A stretch of 64,000 nucleotides of DNA, taken from contig JAGPLX010000004.1 of NCBI GenBank assembly GCA_018053185.1, forward strand, positions 17,967-81,966, written 5' to 3'. Positions 25,263 through 34,253 of the stretch are shown here, piece after piece (within the stretch, counting starts at the first letter, position 1; every line of letters starts with the position of its first letter). The position numbers and the translations under genes were made by a program. Origin of the DNA: Syntrophobacteraceae bacterium (GTDB taxonomy: Bacteria > Desulfobacterota > Syntrophobacteria > Syntrophobacterales > Syntrophobacteraceae). The notes under the pieces are model-generated. The model was not told the origin of the DNA and did no database searches. It was given only the letters and a program-made list of their open reading frames with translations.

Positions 25263-26366
25263 ATGATCGAGGTCCGAACGTACGAGCGACTCGGCTTGGC
25301 CGATATTTATGAAAAGGTCCTGGAGGGCCGACGTTTGAGCATTGAGGACGGGGCACGGCTCTTTGATTGCCCTGATGTTCTGGCCGTGGGCTCGCTGGCT
25401 CGACATATGCGCACGAGCCTCCATGGGAATACCGCATACTACGTCCTCAACCAACACATCAATTATTCCAACGTCTGTGTCAACGGTTGCCGTTTTTGTG
25501 CCTTCGGGAGGGAAAAGGGGGACCCCCTCGCCTTCGAGATGTCCCTGGAAGAGGTGTTCGAGAAGATTCGATCCCGCAAAGACGAACCCTTGACGGAGAT
25601 CCACATTGTGGGGGGATGTCATCCGGATTTGCCTCTGTCTTACTACATGGAAATGCTGGAAGGAGTGAGACGGTTGCGACCTTCCGCTTCCATTAAGGCT
25701 TTCACGGCGGTGGAGATCGCTCACTTTGCCAGGCGTGAGGGCCTCCCCACCCGGGAGATTCTCCTGCGCCTTCGAACCGCAGGCCTCAATATGCTGCCTG
25801 GCGGAGGTGCCGAGATTTTCAGCCCGAGGGTTCGCCGGCTGCTCTGTCCCAGGAAACTCAGCGGCCTCGAATGGTTGAACCTCATCCGGGAAGCTCACAG
25901 CCTGGGCATCAAGACCAATGCAACCATGCTGTTCGGACACTTCGAGACGACCCGGGAGCGGCTCGAACATCTGGCGGCCATGCGGGAGCTCCAGGACGAG
26001 ACCCATGGATTCCTCTGCTTCATCCCTCTTCCTTTTCTGACGGCCAACAGCCACGTTTCTGGGATCGCCCCCCCCACCGGCGTAGATGAATTGAAAACCA
26101 TCGCCGTCAGCCGACTCATGCTGGACAATTTTCCCCACATCAAAGCGTACTGGATCATGCTCACGGTCAAGCTTGCCCAGGTGGCCATGCATTTTGGTGC
26201 CGACGATTTCGATGGCACGGTCATGGAGGAACGGATCGGGCATATGGCTGGAGCGCAATCCGAACAGGCCCTCACGCGTTCCCAGCTCGAGAGGGTCATC
26301 ACCGAGGCCGGATTCGACCCCGTTGAGCGCAATTGTTTCTTCGAGCCGGTTGGCAAAAGAGTTTGA
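25263..26366 (+). CDS. mqnE: Aminofutalosine synthase MqnE
   Basis: 367 aa radical SAM enzyme that joins the chorismate-derived 3-[(1-carboxyvinyl)oxy]benzoate with SAM to give 6-amino-6-deoxyfutalosine. The cluster motif is in NYSNVCVNGCRFCAFG (CxxxCxxC). Family features include GGCHPDLPLSYY and MLPGGGAEIF. The ATG at 25263 (AAGGA upstream) matches normal MqnE length; an upstream in-frame ATG at 25182 would add 27 leader-like residues. It is the first of five genes of the futalosine menaquinone route. mqnC follows after 12 bp. Confidence 0.92.
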   Translation: MIEVRTYERLGLADIYEKVLEGRRLSIEDGARLFDCPDVLAVGSLARHMRTSLHGNTAYYVLNQHINYSNVCVNGCRFCAFGREKGDPLAFEMSLEEVFEKIRSRKDEPLTEIHIVGGCHPDLPLSYYMEMLEGVRRLRPSASIKAFTAVEIAHFARREGLPTREILLRLRTAGLNMLPGGGAEIFSPRVRRLLCPRKLSGLEWLNLIREAHSLGIKTNATMLFGHFETTRERLEHLAAMRELQDETHGFLCFIPLPFLTANSHVSGIAPPTGVDELKTIAVSRLMLDNFPHIKAYWIMLTVKLAQVAMHFGADDFDGTVMEERIGHMAGAQSEQALTRSQLERVITEAGFDPVERNCFFEPVGKRV

Positions 26367-26378
26367 GAGGATACCGCG

Positions 26379-27440
26379 ATGGTCCCCATGGAGAAACCGA
26401 TTCCTCGGGAGAGTTGCCCTCGTCTCACCTTTTCCCAGGCCATGGATCTCTACCAGAACGCCGATTTCTACGACCTGGGAGTCCTTGCTCACCGGGTCCG
26501 AATGCAGAAGCACCCGAATCTTACGGTCAGCTACGTAGTGGATCGGAACATCAACTATTCCAACGTCTGTGTGTGCGCATGCCGATTCTGCGCGTTTTTT
26601 CGTCCTCCTGGTCATCCCGAAGCCTATGTCCTGTCCAGAGAGGAGCTGGGGGCTAAAATCGAGGAGACCCTCGAGTTGGGGGGAACACAAATCCTCCTCC
26701 AGGGCGGACACCATCCTGCCTTGCCGCTTTCTTTCTACGAGGAAATGCTTGCATTCATCAAGGACCGGTATTCGATTCATGTTCATGCTTTCTCCCCTCC
26801 TGAAATTGTTCACTTCAGCAGGATCGAAGGCATCGGCGTTTCGGAAGTTCTCAGGCGACTGAGGAGCGCCGGCCTGGATTCGATTCCCGGAGGAGGGGCG
26901 GAAATCCTCGTGGATTCGGTGCGCAAGAAGGTCTCTCCCAGAAAATGTTCTGCCAAAGAGTGGTTGGATGTGATGGAGGAAGCCCACGCACAGGGGCTCA
27001 GGACCACGGCCACCATGATGTTCGGACATGAGGAGCAGCCCCGTCACCGTTTGGAACATCTCTTTGCTCTCCGGGACCTGCAGGACCGCACGGGAGGCTT
27101 TACCGCTTTCATCCCCTGGTCGTTTCAGCCAAACAACACGGCCATCAATCGCTTCCCCGAAACAGCAGTTTCCTACTTGAGACTACTGGCCGTCTCCCGG
27201 CTTGTCCTGGACAATTTCGACAATGTGCAGGCATCCTGGGTCACCATGGGTCCCAAAATCGCTCAACTCGCCCTGAGCTTTGGAGCCAACGATTTTGGAT
27301 CCACCATGATCGAGGAGAACGTCGTGGCTGCGGCGGGTGTGTGTTTCAGAATGCCGGTGGAGGAAATTCGCAGAGTGATACGCAGCGCTGGTTTCGTCCC
27401 GCGCCGGCGGACTATGGATTACCGGTGGGTCGAGCCATGA
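26379..27440 (+). CDS. mqnC: Dehypoxanthine futalosine cyclase MqnC
   Basis: 353 aa radical SAM enzyme that cyclises dehypoxanthine futalosine to the bicyclic menaquinone precursor. The motif NYSNVCVCACRFCAFF gives CxxxCxxC. It also has LLQGGHHPALPLSFYEEM, SIPGGGAEILVDSVR and the C-terminal NDFGSTMIEENVV, typical of MqnC and paralogous to MqnE. An RBS (GAGAGGA) precedes the ATG. Its stop overlaps the next start in an ATGA, showing translational coupling. Confidence 0.92.
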   Translation: MVPMEKPIPRESCPRLTFSQAMDLYQNADFYDLGVLAHRVRMQKHPNLTVSYVVDRNINYSNVCVCACRFCAFFRPPGHPEAYVLSREELGAKIEETLELGGTQILLQGGHHPALPLSFYEEMLAFIKDRYSIHVHAFSPPEIVHFSRIEGIGVSEVLRRLRSAGLDSIPGGGAEILVDSVRKKVSPRKCSAKEWLDVMEEAHAQGLRTTATMMFGHEEQPRHRLEHLFALRDLQDRTGGFTAFIPWSFQPNNTAINRFPETAVSYLRLLAVSRLVLDNFDNVQASWVTMGPKIAQLALSFGANDFGSTMIEENVVAAAGVCFRMPVEEIRRVIRSAGFVPRRRTMDYRWVEP

Positions 27441-28696
27441 GGTCTATCACCGAAACTCTTTCCGTTTTGCATCGGGCTGCCTGGGTGATTCCCATGGGAA
27501 GTCCTCCCGTGCAGGACGGGGGGGTTTGGGTGCACTCGGGGCGGGTAACGGCGGTCGGCCGCTTTCGGGATTTGAGAACCCGGTGCCCCTCCCATACAGC
27601 GATTCATGACCAGGGAGACTGTGCCCTGATGCCTGCCCTGGTGAACGCTCATACCCATTTGGAGCTCACCGGCCTGCAAGGACTCATTTGCCTGCCGCAA
27701 CCGAACTTTGCCCGGTGGCTGGAAGAATTGCTTCCTCTCCGACGCGGCCTCTCCGTGGAGGACCAGAGGACGGCACTGGAAGAAGGGGAACGGTGTCTCT
27801 TCGAGGAAGCAACGGCGCTCTGCGCGGACATCACCAATGGAGCGACTTTCACCTTGCCGGAGGGTTCCCCATGGGTGGCAAGAAAATCCTTTCTCGAGGT
27901 CATCGGCTTCAACCAGCCGGGCCTCGAATCCGTGTTGGGTGACGAGCATTACAAATCATCACTGGAGGTGCCTGGAACGAAAACCTGCGGCGGACTGGCT
28001 GCCCATGCCTGTTATTCGACTGCAGGGGCCGTCATTCGGGAGGCCAAGGAAGTGAGTCGGAAGGGCCAGCTTCTTTTCTCCATTCACGTGGCGGAGCATG
28101 AAGACGAGATCGAGTTTCTCCGGCGGGGGACCGGTTTCTGCCGGGATCTTCTCGAAAGCATGGGAAAATGGGTTTCGGGCTGGAAACCTCCCGGCACCAC
28201 CCCGGTTCAATACCTCGACCGTCTGGGGGTCCTGGATGAAGGAACCCTCCTGGTCCACTGTGTCCATCTCAGCCGTCGCGACTGGGAAATCATTGCTGCA
28301 AGGGGATGTTCGGTGTGTTTTTGCCCTCGAAGCAATCGGAATCTGAACGTCGGGGAGGCGAACATCCCGGAGGCTGTCCGTTGGAACATTCCCTGGGCTC
28401 TCGGGACGGACAGTCTGGCAAGCAATGAACGCTTGAGCCTGTTCGCCGAGGCCTGTCTGGCCATGGAATCCCACCCGGAGATTTCCCCCGACGTATTTCT
28501 CAGGGCGGCGACTTTGGGGGGGGCTGAAGCTCTTCACATGCAGGGAGAATACGGAACCATTCGGCCGGGAAGCAGGGCTGTCCTGATTTCAGTGTCTCTT
28601 CCAATTTCGATCCGGGAAGTCCAACTGAGTGAAACCATCCTGTACCGCGGAAGAGAAGGAGAATACCAATGGGTTCATCACCCGGGCGCCGATTGA
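27437..28696 (+). CDS. Amidohydrolase, probable aminofutalosine deaminase (MqnX-type)
   Basis: 419 aa amidohydrolase-superfamily protein. NAHTHLEL supplies the first metal His pair; later residues include HVAEHEDE, VHCVHLS and GTDSLASN with the catalytic Asp. Deaminases of this group turn 6-amino-6-deoxyfutalosine into futalosine, which fits a position between mqnC and mqnA. The function is by context and family; a different purine or guanine-type deaminase cannot be excluded. The start is the ATG at 27437, overlapping the mqnC stop. The 3' end overlaps mqnA by 28 bp. Confidence 0.82.
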   Translation: MRSITETLSVLHRAAWVIPMGSPPVQDGGVWVHSGRVTAVGRFRDLRTRCPSHTAIHDQGDCALMPALVNAHTHLELTGLQGLICLPQPNFARWLEELLPLRRGLSVEDQRTALEEGERCLFEEATALCADITNGATFTLPEGSPWVARKSFLEVIGFNQPGLESVLGDEHYKSSLEVPGTKTCGGLAAHACYSTAGAVIREAKEVSRKGQLLFSIHVAEHEDEIEFLRRGTGFCRDLLESMGKWVSGWKPPGTTPVQYLDRLGVLDEGTLLVHCVHLSRRDWEIIAARGCSVCFCPRSNRNLNVGEANIPEAVRWNIPWALGTDSLASNERLSLFAEACLAMESHPEISPDVFLRAATLGGAEALHMQGEYGTIRPGSRAVLISVSLPISIREVQLSETILYRGREGEYQWVHHPGAD

Positions 28697-29529
28697 GACT
28701 GGGAAGAATCGGCTTCTTGAATGTCCTTCCCATCTACTACCCTCTGGAGTGCGGAATTCTTCCGCACCCGTTTGAGATCATCTCGGGTACCCCGGCTTAC
28801 CTCAATGGGCTCATGGCCGAAGGAAAACTGGATCTGAGTGTTGTTTCCTCCATCGAGTACGCCCGACACCCCGGGCGGTACTATATACTTCCCAACCTGT
28901 CCATCAGTTGCCGGGGCCCCGTCAAGAGTGTTCTGCTCATGAGTCGGGTGCCCGTTCGGGAACTTTCGGGGCAGACGATTTTGGTCAGTGCTCAGTCGCA
29001 CACGTCGGTGGCATTGCTCCGTATACTATTTGATTTTTCCCTGGGAGTTCGAGCGAATTTCGATGTGGGAGACTGTACCGAAGCCTTGTCTCAAAACCGG
29101 TATCCGACGGCTTTTCTCGCCATCGGAGACGAGGCCCTCGTGCTTCGCAACCATTCTCTCTACCCTCATGTCCTGGACCTGGGAGAGGCCTGGCATTCCT
29201 GGACGGGGATTCCCTTCGTTTTCGCCGTTTGGATCATTCAGCGTGAAGCGGTGGAAGGAGGGAACGGGGAATTGGGGCCGGCCTTGGAAACCCTGTCCCG
29301 GGCCAAGAAATGGGGACGGGATCATCTGGATCCCGTGTGTCGGGAGGCTTCGCTGCGGGGAGTCCTGAGCCGCCATGGATTGCATGACTACTACCGGTGC
29401 TTGAGGTATGAACTCGGGGACGAGGAGGTACGGGGACTCCGGCTCTTTTTCCAGTTTCTGGTGAAGATGGGAGAGATCGGGGAGGAGCCCCCCGTGGACA
29501 TTTTTCCCGCTCCGGCCGGTGTGGTGTGA
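28669..29529 (+). CDS. mqnA: Chorismate dehydratase MqnA
   Basis: 286 aa periplasmic-binding-protein-like enzyme that dehydrates chorismate to 3-enolpyruvylbenzoate, the first step of the futalosine pathway. The N-terminal LRLGRIGFLNVLPIYYPL and the SSIEYARHPGRYYILPNLSISCRG block (given here in part) match the family. No signal peptide is seen, as expected for the cytosolic enzyme. AAGGAG upstream of ATG 28669 supports the start, which lies inside the preceding gene. Confidence 0.9.
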   Translation: MGSSPGRRLRLGRIGFLNVLPIYYPLECGILPHPFEIISGTPAYLNGLMAEGKLDLSVVSSIEYARHPGRYYILPNLSISCRGPVKSVLLMSRVPVRELSGQTILVSAQSHTSVALLRILFDFSLGVRANFDVGDCTEALSQNRYPTAFLAIGDEALVLRNHSLYPHVLDLGEAWHSWTGIPFVFAVWIIQREAVEGGNGELGPALETLSRAKKWGRDHLDPVCREASLRGVLSRHGLHDYYRCLRYELGDEEVRGLRLFFQFLVKMGEIGEEPPVDIFPAPAGVV

Positions 29530-29608
29530 TTGGACGGTTTCGGGCTTTCTTCGGCCGGATCCAGCAGGCTGTGCCCACGGTCTTGTCCGTCTTGACCGGG
29601 AATTTGCC

Positions 29609-30220
29609 ATGGGGAAAGTCTGGAACAGGGAGAATGGTTTGAGCCCAAAAGAGCTCATAGTGGCCGTAACGGGAGCGAGCGGGGCAGTGTATGCCAGGAC
29701 CTTGCTCCGGTACCTGTCGAGGCAGGGGGTGGAAATCCACCTGATTCCATCCAGTGCCGGAAGACTTGTGTACCAGTTGGAGATCGGGATCCCCCTCGAG
29801 CAGGATCTGCCGCCGACCGTTCGATGCTACAATGAGAAGGACTTCTTCGCTCCCCCGGCCAGTGGGTCGTTCTCCGCGCACGGGATGGTGATCGTGCCCT
29901 GCACCATGGGGACACTGGCGGCCGTTGCCAATGGATTGTCCCTGAATCTCATCCACCGGGCAGCCGATGTGTGCCTTAAAGAGCGGCGCCCTCTCGTGGT
30001 GGTGCCCCGGGAAACCCCTCTCAATCGCGTTCATCTAAGAAACATGCTGAAACTTACCGAAGCCGGGGCCATCCTGTTGCCAGCCATGCCCGGCTTCTAC
30101 CATCGCCCCCTGGGCATCGAGGACATCGCTCGTTTTATTGTTGCCAGGATCCTCGATCAGCTCGGTTTTGCCCAGGACCTGGTCCCGCCATGGAACCCCA
30201 ACCCCGAGATTCTTTCCTAG
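29609..30220 (+). CDS. ubiX: Flavin prenyltransferase UbiX (MqnM role)
   Basis: 203 aa. The Rossmann-like flavoprotein makes prenylated FMN for UbiD-type decarboxylases. It has VAVTGASGAVYARTLL at the start, GSFSAHGMVIVPCTMGTLAAV, VVPRETPLNRVHLRNM and PAMPGFYHRP, all UbiX signatures. In futalosine organisms it serves the decarboxylase MqnL, so its place at the end of this cluster makes sense. The ATG at 29609 is chosen because the UbiX fold begins about 12 residues later; the upstream frame is leader. Convergent with the AICAR transformylase. Confidence 0.9.
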   Translation: MGKVWNRENGLSPKELIVAVTGASGAVYARTLLRYLSRQGVEIHLIPSSAGRLVYQLEIGIPLEQDLPPTVRCYNEKDFFAPPASGSFSAHGMVIVPCTMGTLAAVANGLSLNLIHRAADVCLKERRPLVVVPRETPLNRVHLRNMLKLTEAGAILLPAMPGFYHRPLGIEDIARFIVARILDQLGFAQDLVPPWNPNPEILS

Positions 30221-30350
30221 GACAGCCTGGCAGAACCGTGCATCCAGTCTCTGCCAAGCAGCATAAAGGGCCGTGCCCACCAGAAGGGACCGTTGAATGA
30301 TGCCGCACTGCACTTACCGGACAGCGGCAGGTTCCAAGGTAGTCCCTCAT

Positions 30351-30366
30351 GACCTGCCCGCAGGTC
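30351..30366. terminator. Hairpin at the 3' end of the AICAR transformylase gene
   Basis: GACCTGC (30351-30357), CC, GCAGGTC (30360-30366): a perfect 7-bp stem one base beyond the stop codon, between convergent genes. No T-run follows on either strand. Confidence 0.4.
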
Positions 30367-30367
30367 T

Positions 30368-31657
30368 TCAGTGTTTGAACGCCCTCTGTTCCGTGAACAC
30401 CATGGTGGCATCGGCTTCATTGCAGGCCTCGATGACTTCCCAGTCCCTTATGGAACCTCCGGGCTGCACCACCGCTGTGATGCCCTGACGCAGTCCCACG
30501 TCGACGCCGTCGCGGAACGGGAAGAAAGCATCGGAAACCATGGAGGCTCCCCGGAGCCCACCTTTGGCCTCCTGGGTCTGGAGATCGATCTCCATCTTTT
30601 GCTCCCTGGGCCTTTGCCCTTTCTCGACGGCCAATTCCAGCTCTTTGTACGAGATCTTGTGCCGGTCAAAGCAAAGAGCGTCCGCATATTTCTGGTAGGC
30701 TTTGAAAACAGCGATCTCCGCCACCCCAACCCGGTCCTGCTCCCCCGTACCAATGCCGACGGTGCACTCATCCTTGACGTACAGAACCGAATTGGAGGTG
30801 ACCCCCTGTTCCACAAACCAGCCGAAAAGCAGGTCCCGGAGCTCCTGTTCCGAGGGTTCTCGGCGGATGCGATAGAGCTTGCCGTTGTGTGTGGCCTGGG
30901 CCGGTTTGAGATCCCCGGCTTCCCGTATGCGATTCAGGGGAGACTGCTGAACGATGAGACCGCCGTCCATCAGGGATTTTAAATCCACGAACCTGGAAAG
31001 GGCGTAGTCGGTCAGCCGGTTGATTCCGGCGATCTGAATGATCCGGAGGTTCGATCGTCGTTTGAGGATTTCCATGGTACCTTCTTCATAGTCCGGGGCA
31101 GCCAGGACTTCGAGGTAGTTTTGGGCCACGAGTTCGGCTGTTTCCTTGTCCACGGACCGGTTGAACACTACACAGCCCCCGAAAGCAGCAATGCGATCGG
31201 CGCGATTGGCCCGATGGTAAGCCCGGGCAAGGGATTCGCCATAGGCGGCCCCGCAGGGGTTGTTGTGCTTGAGGATGACCGCCGCCGGTTTCTTCATCAG
31301 GAATTTCAGGATGTTGAGGCCGTTGTCCAGGTCGGTGAGGTTGATTTTTCCCGGATGCTTTCCCTCCTGGAGCATGTCCTCCTCCCGAATAGCGCTGACC
31401 AATCCCAGACCCGGTTCGATGAAACGGCATTCCCCGAGTTTGAGATGTCCTCCAACCAGCTCGTACAAGGCGGCCTCTTGTCCTGGATTCTCCCCGTATC
31501 GCAAACCCTTTTCAATGAGCTCTCCCGTCTTGTCGTCAGGAAATTTCCAGCTTCGTTTCCGGTACCTGAGCTCCTGGTCCCCGAAGAAAATACGCAGGGA
31601 ATCGGGGAAATGATCTTCCATCACCGTTCGATACATCTTTTTTAGATCCGCTGTCAT
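30368..31657 (-). CDS. Stand-alone AICAR formyltransferase (PurH C-domain)
   Basis: 429 aa. It has the 5-aminoimidazole-4-carboxamide ribonucleotide transformylase domain, including KHNNPCG with the catalytic Lys-His pair, GGCVVFNRSVD, VSDAFFPFRDG and the C-terminal VVQPGGSIRD. The N-terminal IMP cyclohydrolase (MGS-like) domain of normal bifunctional PurH, about 200 residues, is absent, so the last purine step must be done by another protein elsewhere. The ATG at 31657 (GGAGGG upstream) is chosen over 31699. It is a single gene; a 1.3-kb gap lies upstream. Confidence 0.87.
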   Translation of the reverse strand: MTADLKKMYRTVMEDHFPDSLRIFFGDQELRYRKRSWKFPDDKTGELIEKGLRYGENPGQEAALYELVGGHLKLGECRFIEPGLGLVSAIREEDMLQEGKHPGKINLTDLDNGLNILKFLMKKPAAVILKHNNPCGAAYGESLARAYHRANRADRIAAFGGCVVFNRSVDKETAELVAQNYLEVLAAPDYEEGTMEILKRRSNLRIIQIAGINRLTDYALSRFVDLKSLMDGGLIVQQSPLNRIREAGDLKPAQATHNGKLYRIRREPSEQELRDLLFGWFVEQGVTSNSVLYVKDECTVGIGTGEQDRVGVAEIAVFKAYQKYADALCFDRHKISYKELELAVEKGQRPREQKMEIDLQTQEAKGGLRGASMVSDAFFPFRDGVDVGLRQGITAVVQPGGSIRDWEVIEACNEADATMVFTEQRAFKH

Positions 31658-31931
31658 AACCTTCCCTCCATGAAAAAAGCCCGGATGTTCTCCAGGCATT
31701 TTTGTACGACACCCTTACCGTTCGATCAACCCCTCCGTGGCTCGGACGGCCAAAAATGAAAATCGGGTCGTGATTTCGGCAAACCACCGATTCCTCTGTT
31801 TTTATTGTAACCATAACCCCTACTCGATGTTCCACCCGATCATGTGAAGCGTTCTCATTTTCAAATCGGTGCTTGAAGAGGCCGTCCCGGGGCCTCACCT
31901 CCGTAGACCGGTCGGTAATGAGCAGGTGGGG

Positions 31932-31959
31932 GTAGAATAGATCCAAGGACCCATTCTAC
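31932..31959. repeat. Perfect 7-bp stem-loop GTAGAAT / ATTCTAC
   Basis: Arms at 31932-31938 and 31953-31959 with a 14-nt loop. It lies inside the large gap. Confidence 0.45.
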
Positions 31960-32026
31960 TGGTGAATACCGGGGCCGAAGCCGAAGGGAGGACGATCTCC
32001 GGGCTGGGAGAAAAAGCGAAAAACCG

Positions 32027-32064
32027 CTGGGTGACTTTTCCTTCCGAAGCGCCATCGCACCCAG
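32027..32064. repeat. Perfect 7-bp stem-loop CTGGGTG / CACCCAG
   Basis: Arms at 32027-32033 and 32058-32064 with a 24-nt loop containing a nested CTTC-GAAG. GC-rich flanks (CCG / GCCG) may extend it. It is a candidate element of a structured RNA. Confidence 0.45.
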
Positions 32065-32952
32065 GCCGCCCGGAGGCGAACAGGCCGCCGTTCAAGATAA
32101 ATCGGCAATGAGATCGCGCTTATGACTGAAAAAAACAGGCCGCAAAAATAACAAGGGGCTCCCCTGCTCGTCAAGGGAAGACCGACCTCGGGAAAATAAG
32201 TGCCGAGTCCTCCTCGTGAAGGATTCGAAGCTGTTTCAGAAATAGGGACCCGTTGGCGAAATATCCTCCTTCGTATGCGTGGACCGGAGGGAGACGGATG
32301 CCGAAGAGAGTGAATATCAGCTCCAGGTGGTGAGAAATCAGGGCGAGGTTGGTCGATCGAGGGTGGAGACCGTTTTGGGATACAAAAGAGGAGGGTACCC
32401 GTTCATTCCCCATGCCTGGAGGAGATGGAGATGGGAAAATCGAAGGAGAAAAAGGATCGATCCTTGACAAGGAACGGATCATTCATTAGGGTATGGTGGA
32501 TTCCAGGCCCTTGCCACAGGCAGGGCAACTCCTCACAAACATAACTCCTTCGCCAGGTGGTGCACCCCAATTACAACAAGGCTCCGGTTTCCTGTGACCA
32601 GTGTGTCTAGGTAGGAAGAGCGAAGAAAGAGGTCGGTTCTCCAAATTCCTCCTCAATCCGAGAAGGCTTGCGGGAAACAAAGCAATTCCATCAGGGAGAC
32701 CGCTCGAGTGAGGGGACGCGGTTGCGAACCCGAAAGAGGCTTCTTGCGTTTCCGAACCATGTTGTGGGAGAAGCGTCCTTTTCGCACCCATGAAGCGGCT
32801 CGAGGGGTTTCAGAGGGCGGAACAGGATGGACGGTTTCAATTGCCGCTCCTGGGTTCGGGGGGAGAACTCCGCTGGGTTCCTGATTTTGAAGGACGGTTG
32901 TTGGTTACGCTTCGCAGGTGACGGGTTTTTGGTAGAGAGAAAGGACAAGGAA

Positions 32953-33375
32953 ATGCAGGTCGAGTATAAGAACATCGATCCCAAACTCGTGGTAAATGAA
33001 ATACGCAATGGACGGTCTTTGGAATCGGTCCAGAAGCTCTTCGGGATCAAATTCAAAAGTGAGGTGCAGGACCTGTACCTGAGAGGATTGATGGAGCTGG
33101 GCGAAATTCCACGGGTGGATTTCAATAAGCACAATTCCACCCGGCTGATATCTTCTCCGGAAGACCGTTCCATTGTTCGGCGTCGGGAGAAATACACCAC
33201 CAAGCCGACCATGTTGATCAAGACTTCCAACTTCAGGACCATCGGCCAGAGCGGCAGCATCACCCTCAACAAAGCTTTGCTCATCGAACAACTGGGTTTC
33301 GAGGTCGGGGATTCTTTCGAGATTTACCGTGAGGAAGATCGAATCGTTTTGAAGAAGAGCACCAATCCTCATTAG
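32953..33375 (+). CDS. Putative regulator: HTH-like N-terminus and AbrB-like C-terminus
   Basis: 140 aa. Residues 10-50 (KLVVNEIRNGRSLESVQKLF) look like a short helix-turn-helix of the resolvase or Trp-repressor kind. The last 35 residues (SITLNKALLIEQLGFEVGD then a strand with RIVLKK) match the swapped-hairpin AbrB/SpoVT DNA-binding fold. If both are real, it is a two-headed DNA-binding protein. The ATG at 32953 is preceded by AAGGACAAGGA; the longer open frame from 32827 is leader. A basic central segment (RRREKYTTKP) joins the two halves. The function is inferred. Confidence 0.65.
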   Translation: MQVEYKNIDPKLVVNEIRNGRSLESVQKLFGIKFKSEVQDLYLRGLMELGEIPRVDFNKHNSTRLISSPEDRSIVRRREKYTTKPTMLIKTSNFRTIGQSGSITLNKALLIEQLGFEVGDSFEIYREEDRIVLKKSTNPH

Positions 33376-33448
33376 AACTGTGCGTTTGACGAGTCCCTCG
33401 AACAACACACCCCGCCGAGATCCGCCTTTACTGAAAGGGTTGGGTTCC

Positions 33449-34090
33449 TTACTGACGAAGACGATTCAGCACGTGCAGAAAGCGCCACAGAGCCGTCAGG
33501 TTCGTGCCTACGGCCAGTGCGAGGAGAACCGTGACCAGAGCGAGGTCCCGGGTCCAGTGACCGGTCTGTGCACCCGCAATCCAATTGACGCCGGGATTCA
33601 GGATCCCCGCCAGCCCGATGAGGATGATTCTTTCGCCGCGCTGAAAGGTCCCCACGAGACAGCGAACACCAAGACCTTCCGCCCGAGCACGGGTATAACT
33701 CACCATCAGGGATCCAAAGAGAATCAGGAGAAGGATCAGGGAAAAAAAGGGGGTTGCTCCGCCTCCCCGGTAGAAATAACACCATATACCCAAGTAGATG
33801 ATGAGTTCGGTATACCGATCGAGGACGGAATCGAGGAAGGCGCCGAACTTTTTCGGCTGGCCCAAAGCCCGGGCCAACGACCCATCCAGGGTGTCCAGGA
33901 GTCCGGTGAGTAAGGTCAAAATCCCCCCCCAAAAGGGATCGGAGGCAAAAGCAAGTCCCGCCAGCACGCTGGTAACCAGACCGAGCAGAGTGATATGATT
34001 GGGTGTGAGCCTCAAATGAACCAGTTTTGGAACCATGTGGCGTTCCAGGAACCGATAATAGCTCACTTCCACGGGCGTGCCCTTGAGCAT
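33449..34090 (-). CDS. CDP-alcohol phosphatidyltransferase
   Basis: 213 aa integral membrane protein with about six hydrophobic segments. The signature D-x2-DG-x2-AR-x8-G-x3-D-x3-D is intact (DTLDGSLARALG then FGAFLDSVLD), so it should transfer a phosphoalcohol to CDP-diacylglycerol. The product, phosphatidylglycerophosphate, phosphatidylinositol-phosphate-like or other, cannot be told from sequence. ATG 34090 is preceded by AAAGGA. It lies 163 bp downstream of moeA on the same strand, which may be operon read-through. Convergent with the HTH-AbrB gene. Confidence 0.87.
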   Translation of the reverse strand: MLKGTPVEVSYYRFLERHMVPKLVHLRLTPNHITLLGLVTSVLAGLAFASDPFWGGILTLLTGLLDTLDGSLARALGQPKKFGAFLDSVLDRYTELIIYLGIWCYFYRGGGATPFFSLILLLILFGSLMVSYTRARAEGLGVRCLVGTFQRGERIILIGLAGILNPGVNWIAGAQTGHWTRDLALVTVLLALAVGTNLTALWRFLHVLNRLRQ

Positions 34091-34253
34091 AGGATCCTTT
34101 CGGTCAGGGTCTCTTCAGAAGGTCGTGGTTCCGGATGCTGTGTGAAAGGCCATCCGCGAACGGGAGGCCGATCGGTGGGACCGTCCTCCTGCCCCTCTCC
34201 CCATTTCGTACCTCAAGGGGCCTGTTTTCCCGCAACAGCTCAGGCATACCCTC

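Larger units (their letters stand above)
31658..32952. other. 1.3-kb gap with structured DNA, no supported gene
   Basis: Only short frames occur; none has a ribosome binding site or motif. Two perfect hairpins stand out (31932-31959 and 32027-32064). No tRNA, tmRNA, RNase P or SRP RNA could be recognised. A non-coding RNA or long 5' leader is possible. Confidence 0.45.

Noticed and set aside
25137..27059. 640-codon open frame on the minus strand opposite mqnE and mqnC
   Set aside because: It is antisense to two complete radical SAM enzymes with intact motifs. The long frame comes from GC-rich codon usage and has no ribosome binding site or recognisable domain.
32038..32046. CGGAAGGAA on the minus strand, as in the SRP RNA apical loop
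   Set aside because: The flanking bases needed for the SRP stem (GGUC ... AGCC) are missing and no long hairpin forms around it.
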